In this document: positions 8,750-17,705 of the stretch, in pieces | Layout of the letters: the number at the start of each line of letters is the position of its first letter | Position numbering within the stretch: the first letter of the stretch is position 1 | Assembly (NCBI GenBank): GCA_023212695.1 | Contig: JALCCG010000067.1 | Span: forward strand, 1 to 64,000 | Direction of reading: 5' to 3' | Source of the DNA: Sporisorium sorghi | Taxonomy: Eukaryota > Basidiomycota > Ustilaginomycetes > Ustilaginales > Ustilaginaceae | DNA length: 64,000 bases | Notes under the pieces: generated by a model | Told to the model about the DNA's origin: nothing | The model's input: only the letters and a program-made list of their open reading frames with translations | The model's database searches: none | Position numbers and translations under genes: made by a program

Positions 8750-9961
8750 TTGAAGGTACTGCTCGTTACGATATTCATGATTCCTCATGTCGGGGGACTG
8801 TGGAAGTACATGCTGCAGGTAAAGCAGGGACTTGAAGCTCTCGGGCACCAGGTCGACATGATGGGTGACGGAATTGATTGTTTTTATATATATGGAGAGG
8901 ACAACCGGAAGGTACTCAAGAGCCATTTTAAACCGATGCTGGAATATAAGCTTCCGACAACCTCCCCTATATTCACAGATCATTGGGTCAGGTATGCCGA
9001 GTCCGAGCGATTATCTCTTGAGCTGTCGCTTACGTATTTGGGCTTGGAGCAATATGATGTCATTCATGCCCAGGATGTGCTGGCCGCAGCGGCCGCAAGT
9101 CGCGTGAAACCTGCTCGGATACCCCTGGTTACCAGCATCCATGCCTCCGTGGCTTTCACGATACGAGATATGCTTCAGACGGATCAGGGCATTAAACCTT
9201 CCAGCGCTCCCCTCGTATGGAATTATTACAGGTCGATTGAGAATATAGGCGGTTCTTTCAGTGATCATGTCATGTTAGCTTCGAAGTGGCTGCAGGATGT
9301 GATGGTGTCTCATTTTGCACTGCCGGAGTCAAAGATATCACTGATCCCCTATGCAATGGACATATCGAGCTTTGACAATCGAATGAAGATGGAGCATGAT
9401 CTGTCCCGGCCAGAGAGTAAGAAAGTAATGATTAGCACCTCCAGACTAAGCTCTGAAAAAGGCATTCATGTGCTGCTGGAAGCCCTCGGCAAGCTGTTTA
9501 ACATCCGTCAGGACTGGGTGTGCTGGCTGGTTGGGGACGGGGATCAGCGTTCCATGTACGAAGAACGTGTGGATCAGCTGGGTATAGGGGAAGCTGTGCA
9601 TTTTTGGGGCTCGCGCGATGATGTTCCAGTATTGCTTGGCATAGCGGATATTTTTGTTATGCCGAGTTTGATGGAGACCTTGTCCTATTCCGTGATGGAA
9701 GCACAGCTTGCAGGATTACCGGTAGTCTCATCGGACGCAGGCGGTTTGAAGGAAGCGGTTCAGCATGAGGTGAACGGTCTTCTTTTTCCGGCGGGGGATG
9801 AGGATAGGCTGATGGCGCACCTGGATCGATTGCTCGAAGATGAAGCATACCGGCAATGGCTGGGGGAACAAGCACGGCAATGGGCTTTGGTCCATCGAGG
9901 TTTGGATACTATGGTAACGCGTGTGCTTGAAGTCTACCGGAAAGAGATAAGCAAGAAATGA
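8750..9961 (+). CDS. Glycosyltransferase family 4 (GT-B fold)
   Basis: 403 residues. The N-terminal domain begins MKVLLVTIFMIPHVGGLWKY, the usual GT4 opening with the GG acceptor loop. The C-terminal domain holds STSRLSSEKGIHVLLEAL, VGDGDQR, and the donor-binding EX7E region PSLMETLSYSVMEAQLAGLPV. I prefer TTG at 8750 because GGAAGG ends 9 bp before it; GTG at 8741 abuts the ribosome binding site. It probably transfers an activated hexose to a surface glycan or glycoprotein. Donor and acceptor are unknown. Confidence 0.88.
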   Translation: MKVLLVTIFMIPHVGGLWKYMLQVKQGLEALGHQVDMMGDGIDCFYIYGEDNRKVLKSHFKPMLEYKLPTTSPIFTDHWVRYAESERLSLELSLTYLGLEQYDVIHAQDVLAAAAASRVKPARIPLVTSIHASVAFTIRDMLQTDQGIKPSSAPLVWNYYRSIENIGGSFSDHVMLASKWLQDVMVSHFALPESKISLIPYAMDISSFDNRMKMEHDLSRPESKKVMISTSRLSSEKGIHVLLEALGKLFNIRQDWVCWLVGDGDQRSMYEERVDQLGIGEAVHFWGSRDDVPVLLGIADIFVMPSLMETLSYSVMEAQLAGLPVVSSDAGGLKEAVQHEVNGLLFPAGDEDRLMAHLDRLLEDEAYRQWLGEQARQWALVHRGLDTMVTRVLEVYRKEISKK

Positions 9962-9986
9962 TGTTGCAAAGAAGGGGGAGTGGACC

Positions 9987-10160
9987 ATGAATTCGACAGA
10001 GGTACCTGGAGATCAATATCGGGACCTGTTTTTATCCCAGCATACCCACCCTTTTATAATGGTCAATCAAGAAGTATGGGAGCTGGCGATAAGCCGGCTT
10101 CCCAAGGATTATTTCATACCCGATTATCGGATTATTAATATGATGATGAACATGGTGTAG
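9987..10160 (+). CDS. Small uncharacterised protein (57 residues)
   Basis: ATG at 9987 is preceded by GAAGGGGGAG with 8-bp spacing and the frame runs to TAG at 10158-10160. The peptide has an acidic/polar start, a central SQHTHPFIMVNQEVWELAI stretch and ends MMMNMV. It is 25 bp after the glycosyltransferase and 24 bp before the methyltransferase start, so it is in the same transcript. The good ribosome binding site and tight packing argue that it is translated. No family is recognised. Confidence 0.55.
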   Translation: MNSTEVPGDQYRDLFLSQHTHPFIMVNQEVWELAISRLPKDYFIPDYRIINMMMNMV

Positions 10161-10184
10161 GAGAATAGAACGGAGGTGGGTGGA

Positions 10185-10754
10185 ATGGGAACATCGAACT
10201 GGCAGAATTTATCTTATTGTGTAGATCTGATTCGGTATGTATCTCCTAAGTCCGTGCTGGACGTTGGCGTTGGGTTCGGCCGTTGGGGGATGATTTGCCG
10301 TGAGTATTTGGATGTATGGGAAGGGCGGGTATTTCGCGCGTATTGGAACACACGAATCGAAGGGATAGAGATCTATCCGGTGAACGTCGATTCTTATCAT
10401 TCGTGTTTCTATAACAAGATTCATGTTGCGGATGCATTTGACCATCTTCATGCGGTAGTGGAGCCGGGGCAGTTCGATTTGATTATTCTGGGTGACGTTC
10501 TGGAGCACTTTACAAAAGAGCGTGGTCTTGCACTGCTGCAGACCTGTATTCAGAAATCCCGATTTGTTCTCTTGAATATCCCCATCGGAACGAACTGGCC
10601 GCAGGGCGCGGCATATGGCAATGAATTTGAAGCTCATCTAAGCACATGGACAACGGAGGAACTGGATCAGTTCCCGGTGGCCGACAAGCGGCATTTTAAA
10701 GATTACATCGATCGTGATTTCTCCACGTATTTGTATTCCATGAAAGGCATGTAG
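10185..10754 (+). CDS. Class I SAM-dependent methyltransferase
   Basis: 189 residues. Motif I is VLDVGVGFGRWG (about 26-37), the acidic end of strand 2 is IEGIEIYPVN, and FDLIILGDVLEHF is motif IV. I chose ATG at 10185 because GGAGG lies 8 bp upstream; the GTG at 10176 is inside the ribosome binding site. It is the last gene of the presumed glycan cluster, where methyltransferases often cap or decorate sugars. The acceptor is not visible. Confidence 0.82.
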   Translation: MGTSNWQNLSYCVDLIRYVSPKSVLDVGVGFGRWGMICREYLDVWEGRVFRAYWNTRIEGIEIYPVNVDSYHSCFYNKIHVADAFDHLHAVVEPGQFDLIILGDVLEHFTKERGLALLQTCIQKSRFVLLNIPIGTNWPQGAAYGNEFEAHLSTWTTEELDQFPVADKRHFKDYIDRDFSTYLYSMKGM

Positions 10755-10785
10755 GAAGCTACGCCGATCTTGAATCCCTTTCTGT

Positions 10786-10817
10786 TGAAACATCTTCTGT
10801 GAAGAAGATGTTTTTGC
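10786..10817 (+). terminator. Intrinsic terminator of the glycan cluster
   Basis: 11-bp stem AAACATCTTCT/AGAAGATGTTT with a GTGA tetraloop, ending in a T run. Confidence 0.9.
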
Positions 10818-10917
10818 GTTTAACCCGTACTTGATTCATGGTATAGTGTAATGGACTTTCGATAAATGGAAAGAGGTAGTTCAGATATAACTTAGAAAAG
10901 AGAGCTGATTCTATTCT

Positions 10918-11805
10918 ATGAAAAAGATCGTTCTGGCCGGTGGAACAGGTTTTATAGGAAGTTATTTTGAGAAAAAATTCACGAGTGAACAAGCACAAGT
11001 ATATATGATATCCCGCCAGGAAGGGCATATTTCGTGGGACGATCATGAAGGCATGGTTGCAGCGCTGGAGGGAGCCGATATGCTCATTAATCTGGCGGGC
11101 AAATCCGTAAACTGTCGATATCATGAACGGAATAAAGAGCTGATCCTGAAATCAAGAATCGATACAACGAAACGATTGGGAAGGGCCATTCAAGCCTGTG
11201 AGAATCCTCCCCTCACGTGGTTTAATTCCAGTACCGCTACTATCTACAGACATGCCGAGGATAGGCCGATGACGGAGGAATCGGGAGAGATTGGCTCCGG
11301 TTTTTCCGTTAAGGTAGCGGAAGAATGGGAACGGGCATTTTTCTCATTCCCGCTTGACCGCACAAGGCAAATTGCGCTGCGTATTGCCATTGTGTTAGGT
11401 CCTGACGGCGGCGTTATGACACCCTATATGAATCTGGTAAAGTACGGGCTGGGTGGAGAGCAGGGTACAGGCAACCAGAGGTTCAGCTGGATTCATGTCG
11501 AGGATTTGTACCGGATTGTTCTGTTCCTGCAGGAGAATAAAGAGCTGAGTGGTATCTTCAATTGTGCATCCCCGCATCCGGTACCAAATAGGGAACTGAT
11601 GAAGCTGCTTCGGCAGGCAATAAACCGAAGGTTCGGACTGCCGTCACCCAAGTGGCTGCTCGAGCTCGGGGCCCGAATGATCCAAACCGAAACGGAGCTT
11701 ATACTTAAGAGCCGCTGGGTTATTCCCGACAGACTGATGAAGTCGGGGTTTGATTTTAAGTACGATACACTGCATAAGGCATTGACAGAGATCGTGAAGA
11801 AGTAA
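10918..11805 (+). CDS. TIGR01777-family NAD-dependent epimerase/SulA-like protein
   Basis: 295 residues. Rossmann motif VLAGGTGFIGSYF (about 5-17), NLAGKSVNCRYHERNKELILKSRI and NSSTATIY match the TIGR01777 epimerase family (B. subtilis YfhF). The C-terminal part (NCASPHPVPNRELMKLL to the end) is the DUF1731-type tail. An extended SDR fold with NAD(P) binding is expected; the physiological substrate is unknown in the family. A single gene with its own upstream gap. Confidence 0.88.
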   Translation: MKKIVLAGGTGFIGSYFEKKFTSEQAQVYMISRQEGHISWDDHEGMVAALEGADMLINLAGKSVNCRYHERNKELILKSRIDTTKRLGRAIQACENPPLTWFNSSTATIYRHAEDRPMTEESGEIGSGFSVKVAEEWERAFFSFPLDRTRQIALRIAIVLGPDGGVMTPYMNLVKYGLGGEQGTGNQRFSWIHVEDLYRIVLFLQENKELSGIFNCASPHPVPNRELMKLLRQAINRRFGLPSPKWLLELGARMIQTETELILKSRWVIPDRLMKSGFDFKYDTLHKALTEIVKK

Positions 11806-11822
11806 AGAGAGGAGCACTTCTT

Positions 11823-11975
11823 GTGAAGGCTCTCTTCCAGCCGGATTGTTCCATCCAGAATCCATTTTCAATTCTTGGAGAATGAAGACCGATCCATACA
11901 TAAGCTTCAGGAATGGGCGAAAGAGAATGATATACCCTTTCTCAAGAGGAATTTTTGGATATGGTTATAAAGTAG
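11823..11975 (+). pseudogene. Short decayed gene remnant
   Basis: GTG at 11823 after AGAGGAG opens MKALFQPDCSIQNPF, then stops. From 11869 a +1 frame reads LENEDRSIHKLQEWAKEND with protein-like composition, and from 11949 the original frame resumes as EFLDMVIK and TAG. The frame changes twice within 150 bp, as in a gene broken by indels. A good terminator at 12023-12056 follows, as if it once ended a real transcript. Family not recognised; it could also be chance. Confidence 0.35.
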
Positions 11976-12022
11976 AACGTGAATAAGAGAATCGCAATTG
12001 GGCGTGGATCTAGGAGAAACCG

Positions 12023-12056
12023 AAGAAGAACTTGCCATAGCGCAGGTTCTTTTTTT
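12023..12056 (+). terminator. Intrinsic terminator
   Basis: Stem AGAACTTGC/GCAGGTTCT (one G-U pair) followed by seven T. It lies downstream of the remnant and upstream of the helicase gene. Confidence 0.8.
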
Positions 12057-12160
12057 GATGCCTAAAGCTCAGCGAATAAATCAATGGAAGTGTATTATTA
12101 GCCACTCGCCACAAAGTGGTATACTGTTTTTTAGCAGTATTGAGAGAAAGGATAGTGGTT

Positions 12161-15100
12161 ATGGGTTACCAGCTGACCGAACGGGTGATCAAGCTATTGT
12201 GCGGAAAAACCTCCTACGATCGCGGTGGGGTCTTATATAGAGATGGGCAGGTAACGATGCGGATTCAAGATCCCGACAGCCGGAAGTACGAGGCGGAAGT
12301 GAGGGACAGGGAGTCCGGCATCGTCTATGCAGAGATTGACTCGAACGGAGATGTACTCGCCGAATGCAGCTGCACCGACTATGGATTATCCCGTAAGCGA
12401 TGCAGACATATTGCAGCGGTGCTCCTGAACATCCGGGATATTGAACAGACGGCAGAAGCGCCAAAACGTCCTTATCCGTCGTTATTGCATACTTCTGCTC
12501 ACAAGCATAGAGAGGATGGAGGCATGACCCCCAGGTTCTCAGCGGAGCTGCGCAGAGGTTCCGGCGGTAGCGAGGATGATGCGGTGTTGAGCAGCCAGCT
12601 GCTCGGTCTGTTCTCTTATTCCGGGAGCCAAAGGTCCACGGCAGCCTCCCGTTTTGATACGCGTGAGGTATTGGAACTGGAATGCATTTTTAAATTATTC
12701 CCTTACGGAAATCAACAACATCTGTTTGGCATTGAGCTGCGAATAGGTCAGAAACGCTTATATATCGTCCATCGGATCAGAGAGTTCCTGATGTGCCTGA
12801 AGCACGGACAATCCTGTGTGTTCACGAAGAATTTCGTCTATGATCCGGAGCGGCACAGCTTTAAGAAAGAGGACGACGATATCCTTCAAGCGCTGATCCG
12901 CATTTACGATCATGAACGGATGCTGCAGCAGACGCTGGCCATGCCTAACCATGGCAGAAACGGGGGCAGCGACCGGATGCTGATCATATCTCCGACGTTT
13001 TGGCCCGAAGTCAGGGCAATGCTGGATCGTTCCGTTGATTCCCTCTTGTCCCTGGATGGGGTCCTCACGGATAAGCTGGAGTTTAGTCAAGATCCAATCC
13101 CCCTCCAATTCGAATTTGATGAAGACGGGGATGATCACTATCTTATGAAGATAGAGGGATTGGATCGCATGACCGTTCTCGAGGAATACGGGCTAGTCAT
13201 TGCGGACGGGAAGCTGATTGACATAGAGCTGGATGCTTGCCGGAGGCTGGCCGAGATGAAGTTGCTGCTGGAAACATTGTTTAAACCGCAGATCCGGATT
13301 CAGCCGGAGATGATGGAGTCCATTATGGAGCGGGTGGTTCCGGGACTAATGAAGCTTGGCAGCGTTCATGTGGCACAGACCGTATCAGACCGGATCGTGA
13401 AAACACCCTTAAAAGCGAAGCTGTATCTGGATCGGGTTCGTGGACGGCTGTTAGCGGGACTGGATTTTCAATACGGCGACATCACCATCAATCCGCTGGG
13501 AGGACACCGCGCAGCACGGGACAGCAGCTCGATCCTGGTTCGCGATGGTGAGGCGGAGCAGCGGATTCTTACGCTTATGGAGGACGCCTCCTTCGCCAAG
13601 ACCGATGACGGCTTTTTTATGACCGATGAAGCTGCCGAATATGAGTTTCTGTATCATACAGTCCCGCAGCTGGAGAAACTGCTGGTGGTTTATGCAACAA
13701 CGGCCGTGAAGGAACGTGTTCTTACAGAACCTATGGGTGCCAAAGTTCGAGTGGATATTGATGAACGGACGGACTGGCTTGAATTGAAGTTCGATATGGA
13801 GGGAATTCGGGAAGCCGAAATCCGGGAAATCGTCAAATCGCTCGAGGAGAAGCGTAAATATCACCGATTGCCTAACGGAGCACTTCTACCGCTTGAAAGT
13901 GATGAATTCCAGGCGGTGGTTGCGTTGATGAATCGGATTGGCCCTTGGCTATCGACGGATGGTACAGCGTTTAAATTACCGGCGGTCCAAGGGTTGCAGC
14001 TGATGGATTGGGAGGATTCCGGGTCAACGGTTCAGCTTGGCCGATCCTTGCGCCGAATGCTTCAGAATATGAAGAATCCGGATCATCTGGATTTTGCGGT
14101 TCCACCCAGTCTTGAACCCATCCTTCGGGATTATCAAAAATTAGGCTTTCAGTGGATGAAGACCTTGGCCCACTATCGATTCGGCGGCATTTTGGCAGAT
14201 GATATGGGGTTGGGAAAAACCATTCAGAGCATCGCTTTCATTCTGTCGGTGCTTCCTGAGATCAGAGAACATAAAGAACCTGCGCTCATCGTTGCGCCGG
14301 CTTCACTGCTCTACAACTGGCATAACGAACTCAAGAAGTTCGCGCCGGAGATCAAGGCTGTCATTGCTGACGGGGTGCAGACCGAGCGGAGGCAGCTTAT
14401 CAAAAGCGCGGGCAGCGCGGATGTCATCATTACCTCTTACCCGCTGCTTCGCAGAGATGTGGAACGATATGCAAAGCTGTCGTTTGCAGCGTTAATATTA
14501 GATGAAGCCCAAGCCTTCAAAAATTATGCAACCCAAACGGCTCAGGTCGTAAAAACACTTCATGCGCGCTATCGGTTTGCACTCACAGGCACGCCTGTAG
14601 AGAACCGTCTGGAGGAATTGTGGTCCATTTATGATGCCGTCTTCCCGGCTCTCTTCGGTGACCGAAAGGCCTTCCATGAATTGTCGAAAGAAACCGTGGC
14701 AAGGCGGGTGCGTCCCTTCCTGCTGCGCAGGTTGAAGTCGGATGTGCTGAAGGAACTGCCGGAGAAAATCGAATCGATTCAGGCATCGGGTCTGCTCATG
14801 GAGCAGAAGAAGCTGTATACCGCCTATCTTGCAAAATTAAGACAAGAGACGCTCAAGCATCTGGCGCAGGACGGCTTCCAGAAGAGTCGGATTCGCATCT
14901 TGGCAGGCATTACCCGCCTGAGGCAGATCTGCTGTCATCCGGCCCTTTTTGTTGAAGGCTACGAGGGAAGTTCGGCCAAGTTTGAGCAGCTCTTGGAGAC
15001 CATCGAGGAATGTCGTCTTGCAGGAAGGCGGATGCTGGTATTCTCCCAATTTACGGGGATGCTGAAACTGATTGCCGGAGAGCTTGGGTATCGGGGGATT

Positions 15101-15490
15101 CCGAGTTTTTATCTGGATGGGCAGACCCCGTCTGCCGAACGGGTGGAGCTCTGCGAGCGCTTTAACGAGGGGGAACGCGAGGTATTCCTGATATCGCTGA
15201 AGGCCGGTGGAACGGGCCTGAACCTGACGGGGGCCGATACGGTTATCCTGTACGATCTGTGGTGGAATCCGGCCGTTGAGCAGCAGGCCACAGACCGGGC
15301 GCATCGCATCGGTCAGAAGAAGGTTGTGCAGGTGATTCGCCTAGTGGCTCAGGATACGATCGAGGATAAAATGTATGCACTGCAGCAGAAGAAGAAAAAC
15401 CTGATTGAGGAGCTGGTTCAGCCAGGGGAAGAGTCGCTGCCTAGCTGGACCGAGGCGGAAATTCGGGAGCTGCTGACACTTCAGGGCTAA
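12161..15490 (+). CDS. SWIM zinc-finger SNF2-family helicase/ATPase
   Basis: 1109 residues. The N-terminus has a SWIM zinc motif CSCTDYGLSRKRCRH (about 74-88). The middle resembles the bacterial SNF2-associated domain. The ATPase core begins near residue 650: motif I DDMGLGKT, motif Ia APASLLYNW, motif II LDEAQ, motif III LTGTPVENR, motif V SLKAGGTGLNLTGAD and motif VI QQATDRAHRIGQ. These are all the SNF2 signatures, so it should translocate on double-stranded DNA. I chose ATG at 12161 (AAAGGA 8 bp upstream). No nuclease or methylase gene adjoins it, so I see no sign of a restriction or defence system. Confidence 0.93.
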   Translation: MGYQLTERVIKLLCGKTSYDRGGVLYRDGQVTMRIQDPDSRKYEAEVRDRESGIVYAEIDSNGDVLAECSCTDYGLSRKRCRHIAAVLLNIRDIEQTAEAPKRPYPSLLHTSAHKHREDGGMTPRFSAELRRGSGGSEDDAVLSSQLLGLFSYSGSQRSTAASRFDTREVLELECIFKLFPYGNQQHLFGIELRIGQKRLYIVHRIREFLMCLKHGQSCVFTKNFVYDPERHSFKKEDDDILQALIRIYDHERMLQQTLAMPNHGRNGGSDRMLIISPTFWPEVRAMLDRSVDSLLSLDGVLTDKLEFSQDPIPLQFEFDEDGDDHYLMKIEGLDRMTVLEEYGLVIADGKLIDIELDACRRLAEMKLLLETLFKPQIRIQPEMMESIMERVVPGLMKLGSVHVAQTVSDRIVKTPLKAKLYLDRVRGRLLAGLDFQYGDITINPLGGHRAARDSSSILVRDGEAEQRILTLMEDASFAKTDDGFFMTDEAAEYEFLYHTVPQLEKLLVVYATTAVKERVLTEPMGAKVRVDIDERTDWLELKFDMEGIREAEIREIVKSLEEKRKYHRLPNGALLPLESDEFQAVVALMNRIGPWLSTDGTAFKLPAVQGLQLMDWEDSGSTVQLGRSLRRMLQNMKNPDHLDFAVPPSLEPILRDYQKLGFQWMKTLAHYRFGGILADDMGLGKTIQSIAFILSVLPEIREHKEPALIVAPASLLYNWHNELKKFAPEIKAVIADGVQTERRQLIKSAGSADVIITSYPLLRRDVERYAKLSFAALILDEAQAFKNYATQTAQVVKTLHARYRFALTGTPVENRLEELWSIYDAVFPALFGDRKAFHELSKETVARRVRPFLLRRLKSDVLKELPEKIESIQASGLLMEQKKLYTAYLAKLRQETLKHLAQDGFQKSRIRILAGITRLRQICCHPALFVEGYEGSSAKFEQLLETIEECRLAGRRMLVFSQFTGMLKLIAGELGYRGIPSFYLDGQTPSAERVELCERFNEGEREVFLISLKAGGTGLNLTGADTVILYDLWWNPAVEQQATDRAHRIGQKKVVQVIRLVAQDTIEDKMYALQQKKKNLIEELVQPGEESLPSWTEAEIRELLTLQG

Positions 15491-15541
15491 CGGATCTGAT
15501 AAGGTTGCGGAAGTTTTTAAGAGATGGCAGGAGATGTGATA

Positions 15542-16114
15542 ATGAAAAAAACAATCTTTTTCATACTGGCCGCTGTAGTGGTTGTCATCAGTTACATGCC
15601 GCTGTTCTTCGGCGGTTATGTCTACAATGAAGAGCAGGCCATGCGCCGCTTCCATCCCGCCTATACGGGGGATAAGCTCTACGAGAAGATCGGGAATCAG
15701 CACAAACTGATCGTCTGGCATGATGGTCATGTGAAGATCGTAACAGCCGTAGAGAGTAAATGGGGACTGCTGCACAGGGTCAAGAATGCCGTCGTTCTGG
15801 AACACAGGACGGAAGAGGGACCCTTCACACGCATTTGGTCCGCCAGCCGGAATGGTGACGGGATGTACGACACGCTGCTGGCGGTTGAAACGCCTGAGCC
15901 CAACAGTAAGAAAATTCTGGTCACCAATGAGCCATGGGAAGATAAGCTGATCGATAATCTGGATCAAATTAAAGCTTCGTCCGGGATATATATCGAAATG
16001 GATGTGGAACAAGGGTATGCCGTGGAATATGAATCATTACCCTATGGACAGACCGGGGGTTTCATATTCCGCAGTATAGACGCGGAAGGAAATATGATCT
16101 CCGTTCACCCTTGA
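15542..16114 (+). CDS. Uncharacterised membrane-anchored or secreted protein
   Basis: 190 residues, start ATG 15542 with AGGAG 8 bp upstream. One hydrophobic segment at residues 4-25 (TIFFILAAVVVVISYMPLFF) is a signal peptide or N-terminal anchor; the rest is soluble and beta-rich, and would face outside. It follows the helicase by about 50 bp without a terminator, so it may be cotranscribed. No family is recognised. Confidence 0.6.
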   Translation: MKKTIFFILAAVVVVISYMPLFFGGYVYNEEQAMRRFHPAYTGDKLYEKIGNQHKLIVWHDGHVKIVTAVESKWGLLHRVKNAVVLEHRTEEGPFTRIWSASRNGDGMYDTLLAVETPEPNSKKILVTNEPWEDKLIDNLDQIKASSGIYIEMDVEQGYAVEYESLPYGQTGGFIFRSIDAEGNMISVHP

Positions 16115-16204
16115 GTATAGTCGATCAGCTGCAAACACTGATATAATAGAAGAATGTGGTATTTATAACGTATACTCCAGTCATAGAATAGGACGGTTAT
16201 CGGT

Positions 16205-16555
16205 ATGCTATCTTTTGTATTAACATTAAAGCGTCTCTTAAGCGGATTGTTTCGAGCGTTTAAGCAGCGGTATTTTCTGGCGCTGTTCGTCCTGATTGTC
16301 ATCATGCTGATATCCGGTACGATGTTTTACACTAAACAAGAGGGGTTATCGGTGCTGGACGCTCTTTATTTCTGCGTTGTGACATTGAGCACGATAGGCC
16401 ATCCGGAATTCGTACCGCAGACACCGCTTGGAAAAACCTTCACGATGGTTTACATTGTTGTCGGAACAGGCCTGTTCCTCGGAATGGTTGGACAATTGGC
16501 GTATGCCCTAATCCGAACCAATCAAAAAGAAGAGAAGAAATCGACGCCGTCATAG
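16205..16555 (+). CDS. Two-TM potassium-channel-like protein with variant filter
   Basis: 116 residues. TM1 is at about 25-42 (FLALFVLIVIMLISGTMF), a pore helix is LDALYFCVVTLST, and TM2 is at about 78-98 (MVYIVVGTGLFLGMVGQLAY). This is the minimal KcsA-like Ion_trans_2 plan. The selectivity filter reads TIGHPEF where canonical K+ channels have TVGYGD, so ion preference is uncertain. There is no RCK or other regulatory domain. Charged tail KKEEKK-like at the end. Confidence 0.75.
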   Translation: MLSFVLTLKRLLSGLFRAFKQRYFLALFVLIVIMLISGTMFYTKQEGLSVLDALYFCVVTLSTIGHPEFVPQTPLGKTFTMVYIVVGTGLFLGMVGQLAYALIRTNQKEEKKSTPS

Positions 16556-16565
16556 GGATCAAACG

Positions 16566-16600
16566 AAAAGCAGCCCAGGATTCAACCGGGGCTGTTTTTT
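16566..16600 (+). terminator. Intrinsic terminator
   Basis: CAGCCC/GGGCTG stem (about 16571-16576 and 16589-16594) followed by TTTTTTT. Confidence 0.75.
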
Positions 16601-16675
16601 TAATGGGCCATTGAAAATTGAAGGGTTCAACTGACCATAGGAACACCAACATGTTTATACCCACATATGGCAGTT

Positions 16676-16903
16676 CTACTCCACTGTCACGGCAAAATAA
16701 AAATTGGCGCGTCCCTGGTCCTGAGGCCATGTACACTGAATTTCGTACAGGTAGGAACCGGGGGTGGTCGGTACGGTGTACCCGTCGTTGCCGGGCTCCG
16801 TCAGGTTTTGAAGGGTGAAACCGTTAATGCCTTCGGGCGGTGTCGTCTTGATGACCGCTCCGCCTGTGGCTATAACCGGCGTCATATCTTCAAGCCTGGG
16901 CAT
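16676..16903 (-). CDS. Short beta-rich protein, possibly the surviving C-terminus of a larger exported protein
   Basis: 75 residues from ATG 16903; GTG at 16940 would add 12 residues and has AGGAAG just upstream. The sequence has PPEGINGFTLQNLTEPG and PGSYLYEIQCTWPQDQG, like the last strands of secreted Bacillus lipoproteins (compare PGxYxYExxAxWxxG tails). No signal peptide is seen, so this may be the remaining end of a truncated gene. It faces the flanking plus-strand genes. Confidence 0.45.
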   Translation of the reverse strand: MPRLEDMTPVIATGGAVIKTTPPEGINGFTLQNLTEPGNDGYTVPTTPGSYLYEIQCTWPQDQGRANFYFAVTVE

Positions 16904-17060
16904 GGCTGAATCCGTCGTGGAAATCCCCCTTATCTATCACGATCTTCCTATATGGGCTAGTAAATATGTTATAATTTTGAAATCAAACACTTCCATTATA
17001 AACCAATCATAAGTAGCAGGCGTTATATAATATGAGATTCTTATAAAGAGGATGAAGCAC

Positions 17061-17678
17061 ATGACATTGAAATGGTTAGAGTGGGCAAAAGAGATGCAGG
17101 CAATCAGTCAAGCCGGATTGGAATATACGAAGGACGTCTATGACAAAGAGCGGTTTGAGCAGCTGAGAGAGCTTAGCATCACGATCATGCAGGAGTATAC
17201 GGGCGAAGGCAACGAGATGATTCGAAAGCTGTTTGCTAGTGAAACCGGGTATCAGACGCCGAAGGTCGATGTCCGAGGAGTTATTTTTCAAGACGGGAAG
17301 CTGCTGCTGGTGAAGGAGAAGGCAGACGGCGCTTGGGCGCTGCCGGGAGGCTGGGCGGATGTTGGTCTGTCTCCGTCCGAAGTTGTTGTGAAAGAAGTGA
17401 AGGAAGAAGCGGGGTATGAAGTACGTGCAGCCAGGCTGCTTGCCGTGTTGGACAAGAAATTTCATAACCATCCGCCTTCTGCCTTCCATGTGTACAAAAT
17501 GTTCATTCAGTGCGACATTACGGGTGGATCGGCAGGAGTGGGAACCGAGACCTCTGCGGTCGGTTTTTTCCATAAGGACGAGCTGCCGCCGCTGTCTGAA
17601 GAAAGGAATACCAAGGAGCAGCTGCAGCGAATCTTCGAATTCGAGAACAACCCGCATCTGCCAACGTGGCTGGATTAA
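17061..17678 (+). CDS. Nudix hydrolase with N-terminal NUDIX_4-type domain
   Basis: 205 residues. The N-terminal 60 residues (WLEWAKEMQAISQAGLEYT) match the extra domain of ADP-ribose/X-linked-nucleotide Nudix enzymes such as YjhB. The Nudix box is GGWADVGLSPSEVVVKEVKE then EAG. It keeps the metal-binding EVKEE core but has Lys in place of the usual Arg, as is common in this subgroup. I chose ATG 17061 over 17052 because AAGAGGAT is 8 bp before it. It should hydrolyse a nucleoside diphosphate linked to another moiety. The substrate is not predictable here. Confidence 0.88.
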   Translation: MTLKWLEWAKEMQAISQAGLEYTKDVYDKERFEQLRELSITIMQEYTGEGNEMIRKLFASETGYQTPKVDVRGVIFQDGKLLLVKEKADGAWALPGGWADVGLSPSEVVVKEVKEEAGYEVRAARLLAVLDKKFHNHPPSAFHVYKMFIQCDITGGSAGVGTETSAVGFFHKDELPPLSEERNTKEQLQRIFEFENNPHLPTWLD

Positions 17679-17705
17679 TACATATAACAAAGGAGCGTAG
17701 ACAAT

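Noticed and set aside
12161..15490. SNF2 helicase as part of a restriction/defence island (DISARM or BREX-like)
   Set aside because: No methylase, nuclease, DUF1998 or phospholipase-D partner nearby; SWIM-SNF2 genes occur alone in many Bacillota chromosomes.
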